From contig CM072154.1 in assembly GCA_036850595.1 (NCBI GenBank), positions 18,421,330-18,485,329 on the forward strand: a DNA stretch of 64,000 nucleotides, read 5' to 3'. Below are positions 24,709 to 38,400 of the stretch, piece by piece. Position 1 is the first letter of the stretch. Each line of letters starts with the position of its first letter. A program made the position numbers and the translations under genes. A model generated the notes under the pieces. The model did not search any database and was not told the origin of the DNA. It saw only the letters and a program-made list of their open reading frames with translations. This DNA comes from Rhyacichthys aspro (taxonomy: Eukaryota; Chordata; Actinopteri; Gobiiformes; Rhyacichthyidae).

Positions 24709-27700
24709 ATGGATCAGATGAGATCAAGGACTACTTTTGTAAATATGTAAGTTTGCAGTAATGTTGAGCAAAAACTATTTATAGACTGAAAATATAATGT
24801 CTGTTCTCCTTTTTTTTTTTTTACAGTATTTTACTGTGCTGTATTACAAAGATTGAGTCCATTCAGAAAAAGGAGTGGGTTGACACAACAGCAGCGGTAC
24901 CAGGTAAGGCTGTGTTTTTGGGACATTATCTTAATAATTATTGAACAGAAGCATGCTTTAGGAGTAAATTCTCTTTTTCAGAAGGAGATGTTTCATGTTT
25001 CTCTGAATACATGGAGATGGGTATCCATGCCTCAAGTGTTGAAGGGTTGAGAGTTTGGCTCTCAGAAGCAGTACTCACTCCTGGAAACATATTCAACAAA
25101 GCTTCTCTAGATCAGCTAACCCTGAAGATGTCTGCCTGTGGTTTTACACTGTACAGAGACGTAGGCAGAAACTCTATTTTCAGAGTCAGCTACAGTGGAT
25201 GCCTCGTCCAACAACAGGTTAAACATTCAGTCAGTTTAACAGTTCATCGTATAAAAGTCCTTGTCCTTAATTTGGCCTTGTGTTGAATTTTAGGAGGGAT
25301 ATTATGTTCTGACGCTAAATTTGATGAAGAGGATGAATCAATTTGGAGGAAGGTCTCAGAGTTTGGTCATGAAGTGTCCTGTGGTTTCTGTACCAGACAG
25401 AGAGCATATTTTATGTGACCAAGAGTATATCCAGGTAAATACTGTCTAAAATGCACACTATGAAGTGCAATGATCTACCACCTATTTTTATTATTTATAT
25501 GTGTCCTCAGGTGACTCGACAGGTTCCCCATGACAACTGGAACAACAAGGTAAATGTGTATTGAAGACTGAGGATAATATTTCTTTTATTACCAGTCACG
25601 CTGCACAGACTTTAAAGGTGTAAAGTGATATAATGTCTGAGTTGTTGTGTGAAATTGTTTTGCAGCTGCCTTGGTCGCTGTCACTGAGTAACCAGATCAT
25701 TGTGGCTCTGGAAGATGCCAGTCTGATCCAGATGAACGCTGACATGAACGGAGCCAACATCACAGTCCAAGGGAGGAGGAGGGAGGTCCTGAGCCCATTG
25801 AAGGTGAGCTGTAGTCTGCCACCTACTGCTCAATGGGACAATGGGACTACTGTGAGAAAAGGGCTTTACTTGGTTGAGGAATTTGGATTACTTGACCAGC
25901 AAATCCACATTACAGTAAAAACCCATTACTGTGAAAAGTTGAAAAAATAGCTAATGTATTATTTAATAGCGAAGCTTATGTGGTTGATATTCCATGCTCT
26001 TCTTATTGGGCAGGTAACCACAGTCATTATTGCGTCTGGATGTCCCCCAACACAAACTCAGTTGCCCTTTTCTGTTTCTGTAGACTAATCTGGTCAGTGT
26101 CAGTGTTACAGGAGTTAAAGGGAAATATTATGTGTTTTTGTGGCTATTATTGTTGTCATTCTGTGTATAAGTTAAGTGCTTAGATATTAAGGTTGTGACA
26201 AGATCTCGTGCCACAAGATCTTGTCAGATTAAAACGTGACAAGATTTCCCATCAAGGTGAAAAGCTCTCTGGTGATATCAGCTGATGGAGTGAGGGTGAA
26301 ATTAGTATTCAAGATGCCCTCAACACTTTTAAACCATCTGTGTGGCAACATTTTTGTTTTCAGTGGAAATAAAAAATGGAGAAAGAGTGATCGACAAGAC
26401 ACAAAATGTAAACATTGTATAAAAAACAATACCATACACTGCAGCTAACACAAGCAGTATGTAAAGACACAGAATAACCACAACTTTCAACCAGCCAAAC
26501 CCGGAAATAGGCAAAAAATCTTGCCTCATACCCATGAATCCTGTTTTGTGTCTTGTCTCGTCTCATGGGATTTGTGTCTTGTCACATCCCTACTGGATAT
26601 AACTAATAATTTGCTTATATTACTTTATACATTTTATCTGGCTTTATTTTTCTTTGCTACATTAGTAGACTAATGTTAGGTAGACTTTACTGATCCATGA
26701 GGGGAATTATTTTGGGGAAAACAAAGAAAGAAAGTAACAAACAAAACTATAGTAAGACTATATATAATACAATAATATAAAGGAGAAACAATGTACAAGT
26801 ATAGGAAAAAGAAAATAAGAATATACAATGCAATAAAAAATAGAATATACACTATACACTTAAGGCATACAGAATGATAAGGTGTTTTTATTATTATTTA
26901 TTAGTATTAGCATTATTGTGCTTATTTTGTTTGGGGTACTGTTAATACTTTAGCTTTGAATTTTAAAATGTACATATGTGGTTCAACTTGGGTGGGTCTA
27001 GTGGGCACCCTGGGTAATAGAAGCTACAGACTTTGCTGAAAGTCCATCAGTTGTTGCAGATGGTAAATAAATCCATCAAAAACACACTTAAGGATTAGGA
27101 CATTGACTTGCGTGACACTGTTGCCTTTTGAATTCAAGTATGTATGGACTATCAGCCACTACAGGATCAGACGTGTGTCCTTAAATTTATAACAAAAGCC
27201 TTAATATTGATGATTCTGATGACAGGTGCTGGGAGTTGACATTGAATTCTTGGCGTTAAAGCTGGTCAGTGGTAGATATGCCTACAGCGTGGAGGCCACA
27301 TGTCCAAAAGGTAAGTAGGAAACATGTAAATGAAGGGAATAATGAATCCTAGCTTTATGCATTAACATATTCTCTCTGGTGTTTATCAGTAACAGAGCCC
27401 ACTGCAGATGAGACTGTGCTACACATCTATAAACGCAGAATGGGTTTGACCAAACGTGGCAGCTCTGTCACCGAGGCACTCACAGTCAGTAATGTGTCGG
27501 TGAACCAGACAGAAAATTTCACCCTGCACCAGACGAGCCAATTTGTAATAATTATCATTCCTACAGCCCAAATCCTGCAGAGGAGAGTGAGTATTTAAAC
27601 AGCACGCACCAGCTCATGCATAAATCACACTGTAGTTCCTCTTGCATAAAGCAGTTTGTCCAGTTTTTGACATTTGTTGGTGCGTCTTTTCTCATAAGGA

Positions 27701-28988
27701 TTCATTACGGTGTAAAACATCTAAACGAGCGTTGTTTTACAGAGCTGCCCAGACAACAAACAAATGTGGCAGCCGTTGTACAGGGCCGACGTCGCGCTCA
27801 CCTTCAGAGAGACAAATCACACAATGCACTGGAGCATGGAGAACACACTGCCATGCACAGGTGAGGCTGCTGCTCATCAACACAGTAAAACTAAAGTGGT
27901 GCTTAATTACCGGATGCTATTCTGACCACAGAGTCGTTCAAAGGCTTTATAGTCACACCGAGCACTTTTGTTTGTTGCTCAATTAATCTGCTTCACTTTG
28001 TACAGCTTTATAGTTTGAAGGGAGTTAGAAGTGACTCTAAAAAAGAAAAGTCAGAAAGAACAGAAACTATTTTTTACTAAATTCAATAAAACATAAATAT
28101 AAACTGTGTCCTATATGTGCCTTAATAGCAAAAAACACACATTTTTTAACCTTTTTTACTTTAGTTTATTTAAAACATATTACCTCTCTGAAATATAATC
28201 ACAGGGATAGTATTTTTCAAGTGTAGTTGCATCATACATGTACTATTTATTCCCCCTTAAATGTGAGTTGCATAGAAGAAATGTCTATAATATATTGCTG
28301 AGAGACGGCCCAAATGTTGGTTCAAATGGTCACATTGAAGTATAGTTAGTTCTAGTATTGTATAAGCGAGGAACAGATAAAAAAGCAGGGATAATACACA
28401 GCCTGTGTCTTTGCTCCTGGCTGCATCTCCAAACTTGCAGTGTGCTGATAATTATCTATGTTCTGTAAAAGTCAAGTGTCAGCCTATTGAGTGTCTCCAA
28501 TCTCTTCACCTTATGCTATGTTGAGAGATCTTTATCTTTAAGTTTTGTCTTACTCACCTTGTAACACATATATGGAGGTTTTGGTAGGTAAAAGGTTTAT
28601 GTGTGATATTTTACCTCTTTCTTGTTTGTGGATAATCTACCAACCAGTGCTATTTTTGTCTTTGCAATAAAAATAACAGTTTTAGTTGACATCTCACGTA
28701 CAATTATATTCTGTTTCCAATACAGCAGAGCCATCAAAACTCAACTTAAAGGAGAATTTACCCACTGAACATCACCCACTGAACGACTCTAGCTCCTCAA
28801 AACAGATGAACCCAGCGGAGGTAACCACAGCAGAAATGTCCCAATCACCTCAAACACAGACCAGTAACTTTGATGTAACAACAGATAAGACAAATATCGG
28901 TAGTGGATACATGTCTTTTGAGTTTGTTAATGACACTTACATCTCTCTGAATGGATCAGATTTTCACAATGCCACCTATAGTTTATAA
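24709..28988 (+). CDS. ciroz: Secreted ZP-N domain protein, ciroz / C1orf127 family (ten coding exons)
   Basis: Exons: 24709-24746, 24827-24903, 24982-25217, 25294-25434, 25511-25549, 25666-25803, 27226-27310, 27390-27586, 27743-27860, 28726-28988, all with AG/GT borders. They sum to 1332 nt, 443 aa plus stop. The N-terminus MDQMRSRTTFVNIILLCCIT is signal-peptide-like. Residues about 44-140 show a ZP-N pattern: Cys in SCFSEYMEM, Cys in SACGFTLY, the aromatic-Cys motif SYSGCLVQQQEGYYVLTL, then KCPVV. A second, weaker ZP-N-like unit runs from LCDQEY to ATCPK, and another Cys pair is in SCPDNK...LPCTG. Many N-glycosylation sites (NIT, NVS, NQT, NFT, NHT, NDT, NGS, NAT) support secretion. No membrane helix, furin-ZP-C module or GPI signal is evident. 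The ortholog call rests on ZP-N content plus position beside TDP-43, where human has C1orf127 (CIROZ, left-right organiser). It is shorter than the mammalian proteins. A different ZP-N protein remains possible. Confidence 0.8.
26190..26591. mobile_element. MITE-like non-autonomous DNA transposon, in ciroz intron 6
   Basis: The ends are imperfect inverted repeats: the left begins AGGTTGTGACAAGA and the right, read on the minus strand, begins AGGGATGTGACAAGA. Both continue into further copies of ACAAGATCTCGTG / GTCTCGTCTCATG-type sequence. This CTCGTG-rich end is common in fish hAT-like MITEs. There is no transposase ORF. I could not identify a clean 8-bp target duplication. Confidence 0.6.
26676..26866. 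repeat. LINE-type 3' tail remnant in ciroz intron 6
   Basis: Contains TTTACTGATCCATGAGGGGA and then A/T-rich words (ACAATGTACAAG, AAGAATATACAATGC) typical of a widespread fish non-LTR retrotransposon tail (TTTATTGATCCC...GGGAAATT). A second copy is at 49,125-49,165. The family name is from memory and not certain. Confidence 0.5.
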
Positions 28989-31190
28989 AATAATTATCTC
29001 CTCTGAAAAATTCCTATTGGTAACCTATAGTAAGGCTGCAAAAACATACAATATTTGATATATTTGTCATTATATTATCAACACTGGTATAAAAAATCAT
29101 TGGAATTGAATTAAATGAAGGTCTGTAGACTAATATTTACTGTTTTGAACATACTGCAATGTGATTTGAGGCTCTTGATTGGCTAAACTGAAATGTCTAG
29201 CATCTTTAATATCACAACATTGCTGTGGTTCATACAGTCACCATTTGTAATTATGATGACAGTAGTTTGTGATATATTGTGCAGCCCTATGAAGACTTGA
29301 ATGGAATTTAACACAGGTCGCAGCCTCATCTACTACACTGTCTTTCTATATATCGTTTATTCATTGTCATATTTTGCTGTACGTCTGTTCGTGGTCCTGA
29401 GAAGTGAACACTGTGGTCAGTCAAGGCTTGGTTGATTGTCGAAGCACAAATAGGGCCGGACCTGTGGCAGCCGGTGCCTGGGGGCAGACATTATCCAGGC
29501 GCAGATGAGGCAGGCGTTGAATAAACATGTCTGTACCCGCTCTGCACAACAGCCTGACGGAGAGAGGAGCCTGCTGTTGTCACTGCTGATGCCAGGCCTT
29601 TTGTTAACGAGATGAGTGTTAAAGGATGGCTTTTCACAAACACAAAAAGCATTCTTTGAAGAAAAAGGCTTTTAAAGGTTTACGTTGTGTTTTCTGTTGC
29701 AATCCAAAAAAGGCTTCTTGCACTATATGTATGTATGTGTGTAAATGTAGCGCAGGGTTTTGCCTTTTCAACAGCAGAGGGCACTGTTGCATGTGTTTTC
29801 AGTCTTCAGCGCACGCCAGTTACAAAGTACAGCTTTAAATGGTAGGCTTTGATCAATCAACAGCCTTTTATGTTGAGATATGCTGGAAATGTGTGTCTGA
29901 AACAGTGGGGCAAAGACCAAAAGGTGTAGGACATTATTTGGGTCATTACAAAATGAGGATCGACAAAATATGTGCAAAAGTAACATGAAATTTAGACCTC
30001 ATAAATAAATAATAGCTTACAACATTTAAAATGCTAGTACAATACCAAAAGGAGCCTGATTGAACAAAAAAGGTTAAAAATCACATTGAAAAGTAAGAAA
30101 ATAAAAACTAAAACTTCACAAATCAAGGCTGAAGTTGGAAAAAAAGATGAAAAAAAGGAACAAACCAACACAACTGTGGTGCGCTTGCTGATTGCCTTGT
30201 CTTTAAACTGGCTCTATATACAGTTAATTGAACTGAAATTAAATATTAAAAAGAAGAAAAGAACTAATAATGTGAATTTGGGTCATTCATTGCTGCATGT
30301 GACATTTTGAAATCTGCCTCCTTAGAACAAAGTTTAAGAAACACCATGAAAATATGCCATATAGGTGCCTCTAGACTGTCACGCCTGGGGTAAATATGCA
30401 ACTCCTCTACATTTCATAAATTCTCAGTTTTTCTGTTTTAACTATCAGAACAAAGAAGAAATGTGTTGCTATTATTTATTTGTTCCATATTCGGAGGGAA
30501 AATTATGAAGCCATAGATACTGCCACATGTATTTCTGTTTATAATTGAAATCAGTTTCATTGTCTTTTATCACCTGTGTTATTGTGACCTCCCGGTATGC
30601 GCCGAAGCCTCTGTAAATGATACCAGCGCCGTGTTACGCAGTTACATGCATCATATACAATGGGCTGTGGGGCAGAAAATCTAAACTTCCTTGTGCCTTT
30701 GGTCCCCATCTGCTCAGTGAACTCATGAGCAGGAAATGGAATAAGTGGTGCAAAAAGGCAAAACGCCAGCTTCCCGGACGCTTTCATGTGGGCTCTCTCG
30801 GCCATTACCCTATCTGTACCGACTGTTAACTGTCTTCCCCAAGTTACACTGCAGCCTTTCATGTCTCAGTGTTGCTTTTTTGTTTTAATTTTCACTCAGA
30901 GCATATGGTTTGCACATCTGGGAGATGCTAAGCGTGGTGGCACCCAGCCCCCCTGACACACACACACTCACATAAACACACACTGCTTCTGTGAAGTGAT
31001 CCATATATGGTCTTCATTGTTATTGCTCATAATCACTCATCATTATTATAAACAACTAGGCCTTGATGGGCTGCTCTGAGGATTTCAAACAAATACAAGA
31101 GCTTTGGAGAAAGTGAGAAATGATCAAAAACTCTGAAACATTGTCATCAGCAGAGATAGAGACGTTAAATATGTGCTAAAATTTATGTTA
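28989..31190. other. Intergenic sequence 3' of ciroz
   Basis: Begins with the ciroz 3' UTR (extent unknown; no canonical AATAAA close to the stop was picked out). It holds a strong CTCF-like core on + (ACAGCAGAGGGCAC, 29771-29784) and a G/C-richer, complex block at about 29,430-29,620. Open frames (for example the 101-codon minus frame at 30557-30862) have no family or splice support. Confidence 0.5.
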
Positions 31191-31195
31191 CTTTG

Positions 31196-31570
31196 GAATA
31201 ATATTACTCAAGTGGAAGGAAAAGTACTCAACAAAAAGTGCAGATGAGTAAGAGTAAAGTGGAAATAATTATTTACTGAGTTTTCATTTAATGTAATAAC
31301 AAGTGGAGCAAAATTGAACTGCTGCTGCTTCTTTTTGTCAAAGTCTTTAGTCAAGACTATAGGAATTGAACTCAGGACACTTCTTGCTGTGAGTTAACAG
31401 TAATACCCACCTTTACATGGATATCTAAAAGTGTATATTTTAAAATGTTGCTTAAGTCAAAGTAAAAGGTTTCTCTCAAAATGTACTTAAGTGTCCCACA
31501 ATATACGGTAAATGCAGCTTTACTTCCTACTTTTGGATATTACTGTTGAGTAAAGTCATTTGTATGGCCC
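31196..31570. repeat. Degenerate AAGTA/TACTT-type fish repeat
   Basis: Words such as TTACTCAAGTGGAAGG, AAAAGTACTCAAC, TACTTAAGTGTC and TGAGTAAAGTCATT at both ends resemble a very common fish MITE family with AAGTAAAAGTACT-type termini. Copies are badly decayed and borders are approximate. Confidence 0.35.
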
Positions 31571-31666
31571 AATAGCACATACAATATTTCCTTTATTAGC
31601 CAATGTGAAGCAAACCCTGCATTCTCTTATATCCCCAATCTCTTTTTAAAAAATTGTAATAAAGCT

Positions 31667-31745
31667 GGGGTGCCTCAGTGGCTCACCTTTTGCCCTCTCT
31701 TTCAACCTGCTTCTATATCAAATAAAGGTTAAAAGGCCCAAAAAA
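31667..31745 (+). mobile_element. Short tRNA-derived SINE fragment (head plus tail)
   Basis: Starts GGGGTGCCTCAGTGGCTCA, an A-box-like head shared with 45,467, and then goes directly to the tail (TTTTGCCCTCTCTTTC ... ATCAAATAAAGGTTAAAAGG). The B-box middle is missing, so this is an internally deleted copy. Confidence 0.6.
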
Positions 31746-32193
31746 TGTTAGTTGATGTAACAGAGGTGAGATGGACAAACAGGGCAAACACTATAGGTGC
31801 TGTCAGAAAATTGTCTGGTTTTGTTGCCAGTTATTTCTTCTACGTGACTAAACCTTTACTGTCTGTCATTTACACGACTGGTTGTACAAGAATGTCGTCG
31901 TTTCACAAAACAAAGTGCGTTCTTTCTGATAGATTTATAGTAAAGCAGCTTTCACAGTTTGAATTCCTGACGTGATCTCAGTGAACTCTGAAAAGCACCT
32001 GAAAAAACAAAGAGTTAATGTCCCGACACCTGCTTCTACTTTCTGCCACAGACAAGCAAACTGTACAAGAAGTACTGTATATGTGTGATGAAATGGGGCA
32101 GGGGTGTTCTGACTTTTTGTGAAGTGGGCCACATGTGATTAGAGGTCAAAAAGGGCTGACAGTCTCTTCTGATTTTAGTCTTCATGCACAAGT

Positions 32194-32408
32194 ACAGGTT
32201 TAAATTGGATTTAAACGGTTTTAATTGGAACTGGTTTTAGTTGCATTTAAACAGGTTGTAGTTGGATTTGAACTGGTTTTAGAAGGATTTGAACTGGTTT
32301 TAATTGGATTTAAACAGGTTATAGACAGATTTGAACAGGTTTAAGTTGGACTGGATTGGTTTTAGTTGGATTTAAACAGGTTATAGTTGGACTGAACAGG
32401 TTTTACGA
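32194..32408. repeat. Degenerate tandem array, 22-24 bp unit GGTTTTAGTTGGATTTAAACA
   Basis: About nine imperfect copies of GGTTTTAGTTGGATTTAAACA and GGTTATAGTTGGATTTGAAC variants lie head to tail. Copies differ by substitutions and small deletions, which indicates an old array. Confidence 0.8.
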
Positions 32409-35400
32409 CAGAACTGCAGGGGCCATAAACAATAGATTTTATCACTGAAGTTGAGGACCACGTAAAATCAGGCTGTGCCATGATTGGCCCCTGGGCCTGA
32501 CTTTGAACACGTCTGCTATAGGATTATTCAAACCTATATTATTACTAAACAGTGCTGAGTCAGTAACATGGCCGTCACAGTTTCCCGGTGTTGTGGGTAT
32601 CCTGTACCTTTTATCCAATCAGAACTCAGTAAACAGTCTGGCCTTACATTCACAGATTATGAATGAATGAAGGATAAAGTAAAAACTAGCATCAAGTGAG
32701 CTGTATTTGACTCTGCAGTAGCCATATTGATGTCATGTAGCTCATTAGGTTCTAGCTTCTCTACATTGCTCCATTGAAAAGACGGCTGCCTCACTTCTTT
32801 AAAATTGACAACAAATTGAAGTCAGAGTGACTGCTGTAGATAGGTTTCGGTGTTTAAACTCCCTTTCAGTGTCCTGGGCTGGGCTTGTTGGCGTTGATGC
32901 CACTGGGGGCACTGAGGAGGAGGAGGAAGAGGAGGAGGAAGGCGATGTGTGGCTTTGAGTGGTTTGCTGGGCCTCTTCATCTTGCTTGGCGGGTAATTAC
33001 AGAATCATGGGTCAACCACGCATGTAACCACGGCTACGTTGCACAGTAGCAGATGTGCTCCTGACATTATCCAGCGTCAGAGCGAAAGGTAAATAAAAAC
33101 AGATGCAGCTGGTTGCTACGGACCCTCGCCAAACTCGCGCTGAGCCCTAATTGTTCCCATGTGGGCCCGCTGAGCTGCTGTAGTGAAGGGGCGGGTGTGT
33201 GCCCCGTTTGAGGAAGCCCTGTGTTTCTCAACGGGGCACAGATTTATGAATGGGACACCAGCCTGTGATGGTGGCTGTGGTGAGGCGTGTTTATTCCCGT
33301 GTTTATGTGTGTATCTGGCATCGCTGGCGTTAAACAAAGTGGCAATATCATCAGTGAATGTTACCCGCTGCTTCCTTCGTCTTCTCATTATGTATTTCTG
33401 CCAAAAGGGAAGCATCATTTCTCTGTTTGAGGCTGAGCACTGCCCCCGATGCCCCCTTTGTCACAGTCACAGCCGGGCCTGGTGCTGTGTGCTCTGTGCG
33501 TGACACTGCACAATGTCAGGGAGGTCCTGGTTGGAGCAGAGCCAGACCTGCTGCGGTCCAGATGAAGCAGTGAGGAAGAGGCTGTGTTTGGGCTACATCC
33601 TGTCTTTGGTTTGCATCTTATTATCGAACACGGCCTGCACATGAGCTGATGTCATGTGAGCACAGGTTACACTGAAACAAGGCATGAGGTAATGATTTAA
33701 GGCCTGTGTGTAGGATTCAGGATTGTTGTAGATAGATATTGGGACTGGCAGGCAGAGAGGACAATTGCTTTTAGTTTAAGTGTTTAATTGTGTTTTATTT
33801 ATTCATTTTCCTGGAATGAACAATATTGAATGTGCGATGTGAATGGTTCACAATGAATCCGCTCTGTCTTAATTTTAGTGGGTATTTGTGCCCCTATGAA
33901 CTACCTGCTTGGGGCCAAAAGCTGTCTAGAAACGTCTCCAGAAGTTGTAATGCAGTAGATGTAAATGCACCTTCAAATTGGAGAAGCAGCCAGGAGTAAG
34001 AACACAGGGATTAAACACTGTAAATACATTCATATCATCCCACACTAAAGGGACAAGGACAAGCTAATTCAAAAACAGTAATTACCATATCATTTAGACA
34101 CGTACAATAATATCATCTGTGAAAGCTTTGGTTGAACGTGTGTCATTCTTTTTGTTAATTGTATTTTAGTCAATACAATAACAGTGGTATTGTATGTTTT
34201 TTGTGCAGCATATAAAGGATATTTCACTGAAGGGTACAAAATGTGGCCTGTTTTATTGCAGACACTGAAATGGCAAAAGTGTAAGCACCTGAATCTAACA
34301 CACAATCTACTATATTCCCAGATGGATTATTGGGAAATTTCCAATTGCAACTTAAGGTCAGATTTGCTATAGAGAGGTTGCATGGTCATTTAGCAAAAGA
34401 AGCAAAAGTTCATTCTATTTTCCACTTTATACTTCCTTCCTTGCATGTAATTGTAGGTAGATATGTGTGAGTGAGAGTAGCATCTACCTACAAACATACC
34501 TAATGTTATCAGAACAGATAGAAACAATAACAGAATCATTTACACTTAGACACCAAGAAAGGACAAATGTCAACCAAAACATACAAACTGGTATTAAAAA
34601 GGTGAAACCACAAACATGTAAATACAATGCAAACACTGTGCCATCCTTTCCTTCCCTCCATCTTCTTTTTCCACGTTTCTTTTTCAAAACAAGGTATTCC
34701 TAACTTTTATGGCCTGCAAATGTTAAGAAACCATTGGGCTTGAACTTTTTTTTATTATGCCCACATCCAGTTGTCCTTAAAAGTTAGTCCAGCCTTGGTT
34801 GAAGTTGCTCTGCTGTCTCGTTGCTCTCTTCTACTGCACATGTTGCACACGTTGGGTTTCGAAGCCCGGTGCCAGCAGCGCGTGCCTCTCTCCCTCTCTC
34901 ATTAACCGCAACTGTCAGATCCTCCAGATGAGGAGCAATTAAAGCAGATAATAAACACTCGCCATCAATTCCTGTTTGTTGATGTTGTTGTTGTTGTTGT
35001 GGATGTCGACGAGCTGGGGGCCCTTCTCCTGCCACCTCGCCGCTAACTAGTACTTGAGTAACTGAGAGGAGCCTGTACCTGCAGCGTGTGGCGGATCATA
35101 AAAAAAGACACAGCCAATGTTAACAATTAGATCCTAATCAGGCACAACTCACCGAGGCTGCTCTTTTTATCCTCAGGCTTCACAGAAAAGGCAAACAAAG
35201 AGCTGAAAACTGTCAAGATAAAACACCACTCAGGATTGGCCGTGTCTTAAAGGGCAGTAATCTCGCCGTGCCGTAAAGACCAGTGTGTTTGCTCTTGTAT
35301 TGAAGTGATAAGGCCGCTGCTCATCAGGCCTCCCCAGACGACCAGGAGGGATTCAGAGTTTTAGCTGAAAGGGCAGCCGTGAAGGGTTGAGATCAGGTTA

Positions 35401-38400
35401 TGGCACAAAAAAGAGCCGTCTGTAATTTTAATGAGAACTTATTGTGGGTTTGAATGAAGAATAATGATGCAGTCTTACATTTATGACAAAGAAAACAATT
35501 TGAATATCACCTCTAATGTACTTAACGTAGAAAGATCTTCATTCAAATATATCTCACAGTCAAATAGCAACATTTTTGGGACAGTTGGCTTATGTAAAAG
35601 GAGAGTTGTGATCATAGATATAGAGATAATGTCTGAAAAGGCACACAATTTGTACTTTAAGATATAAATGCAACACACCAGAGGTAAATGTGTACAATGC
35701 TGCAATAAACACCTGAAGAAAAACACTGATTCAGGTTTATTTCAAGCCGAACAGGAAAAAAAAGGTATTTAGCATAATTTTTTCTCAGAGGCTACATTAG
35801 AGAAAACTTTGCTGCTTTTTTCCCTTTTGATTCTCATTTTTATCTGTTTGAGGATTCTCGATGGTCACGCTGCAGTGTTTAGCTCCACTTTTAGAAACCT
35901 TCCCACATTGTTGGGTACGCTATGCATGTTTGGGAATTGCCTCCAAATATGTGCTGCACTGGCCCAGACCATCCCGTTCTACTGGAAATGTGCACATAAT
36001 GACTTTTTTTTGGCTAATATTATTTTTGTTACAATATTGTGGATCAGAACTCATATTAAATCTGATAGATTTGCTGCGTGCACATACTGTCCAGCCTTTA
36101 AATGTTTGTTTAAATGTTTTTACTCGCTCCATTTACTGCATTTACAGTTTAGAGCTGGTGTTTTTGCTCTTGTCTGCTTCTCCAGACTGTGGACACAATG
36201 ATTATGAACTATGAGAGGGCTTGCATTAAAAGAGACCACAAATAATGCCATTTACAAAATATTAACTTGTCCCATTTAAGTTGAAATATATTGTACATTA
36301 GAATGAATAAAAATGACATTGGTTTTGTTGATCCCATGAACTCTACTTGACCTCCAGACTCGGTCAAAGGTGCACTTCACATGATTGTTTTAGCTTCAGC
36401 TCGGATGGTTTTCCACTTAAATTTTGAGGGCTGGACAAAGCATTCTTAGGAATTTAAAGACAATACCCTTTCTTTGGGAGGCTATAAAAACATGTATACA
36501 GCTGTACAAGGAGTTTCCTGATCTAAAAGCAAAATATGGTGTCAGATATTCCTATTACCAATCAGGATGCTGTCGCCTGGAAAATAAACTATGAAACTGA
36601 GGCCTGCGCACAAAAAGATCTGATTTCCCTTTCTCGCTGGAAAAATAGATGTGGCCTCTTGTTTTGAAACCATATTTCCCTCGAAAACACTCAGACTAAA
36701 CTAAACAAATTTGACAGAGTGGGATTTATCGTCTCGTGCTCTTTTGTCTTCGCCGGCCACTGTTTGCTGGTTTGCCATGGAAACGGTGAGGTTATTTATC
36801 TTTACGGCCCTTTTTACAATAACGTCCCTTTCCTGACAAAACAACAGAGGAAATATCAGGTCAAGCCTCTTCCCCCTTCAGTAATGATCGGGTCAATCAG
36901 GCCACTGGTTCACACGTGCACCACACACAGCGCTCCCATCCATGACAAATGAACACGCTGTGATTAACACTTCCGTCATCTCTCTGTGGGGGCATTTGTT
37001 TTAGGCGTTTTGTTCTTTATATAGTGTCAGGTAAAAGGAAAGGAGTGTGTTCACGTTCGAGGGAACTGCCTGCAGGCTGAAACACTAGATGGAGACAGAG
37101 GAAGCTAACTCACACACTCGGGAACAATTCGAAGAAATGAGTGGAGCAAAAACAGCTGTCATTTGTACAGGTTTGCAGAGTTTTTGAGTAGAAGCAAGTG
37201 GGTTTTGGAGATATTTGAAAAAGGAGACCTGAGTCATCAAAGTGATTAGGCAGTGGAAAAACTGCAGTAGATTTGTGTGTAGGCACATGCAGAAAACAAT
37301 ATAAAGATGTAAATGAGCACACACGCTTATAAATACTACATATGACTCTACTTCAAAAATCACGTTCTAGTGAGATGTGGGGTCTGGTTCCTGGTTTGCA
37401 GTGGTCAGTAGTTACCAAAGGCTTGTGCAAGTCTTGTCTATGACAGATTTCAGATTTGCAGCAACTCTCGGTGTCTTCAGATACTTCAGATACTACAGTA
37501 CAACTTCATAGATGACCAGAATTATCCATCCATCTTCATAGCAGACCCTTATTTTTGCACACATTTACAAATCAGAGCTCCTTACCATTTTACGACATAC
37601 ATGTATAACTCTGAACTATTTTCTTTTCATTCCACATAGTCAATAAAGCCTATTTATTCAAATATTGTGGATCTACAGTGTTACACGTTTAGGTTCCAGT
37701 CCACTGTTGGGAAACACTGATATAGTGGAGATCATGGCTTTTTAGGGCAGGACAGGCTTGGGACAATTGACAATATGACATTAAGTTAGTCATAATGTTA
37801 TAGATGAATATCAGTAAAGCATATACTGTAGATTTATCAGGGAAAGTTTGCTTCATGTGAATACCTTGTGTCTTTGAAATGTCTGAATATTGGTATTAAG
37901 TCTACATATCTGAACACTTTTATATACATAAAAATAGAAAACAAAATGCTATAAGACTGTAATCATTCATTTATTCCTCTGAAGTTTGAATATTATAAGC
38001 ACAAGGCTAATAAGCACTCAACACATTTATGTCAAAGTCAAATCTGTACTTGCTTAATGCCAAAAACATCTTTTCTTGCAAAAATTAGTACAAGCTGATG
38101 ACTATAAAGCTCTTCAGGCTAAATCTAATAAAGCCCCATTTCCAGTCAAAATGTGCTGTGTGCAGTCGTCTCAGTGCATCTCTCAAATCCGTGTGACTCG
38201 TGCACAGAGCGCTCTACTTTAGCTGTCGGCTGCTGTCCCTTTTCAACGAGCAATTACTCCATTTAAGGAGCAGTTCTCGTGGAAGTTGCCCACAGTATGT
38301 GCACACACTCTTTTCCTCAATCCACATAAACAGCACAGATAATAGAAGAAAGTGACAATTTCGACGAAGTGGGATAGGCATAAAAGCGTGAGGTGCGTCG

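Noticed and set aside
32914..32943. GAG/GGA run that could encode poly-Glu
   Set aside because: The frame closes at once (TGA after VWL) and has no flanking splice sites; a simple purine repeat.
35809..36201. 130-codon open frame on + with hydrophobic stretches
   Set aside because: Hydrophobicity comes from T-rich DNA; a second frame of similar length overlaps it, and no family is recognised.
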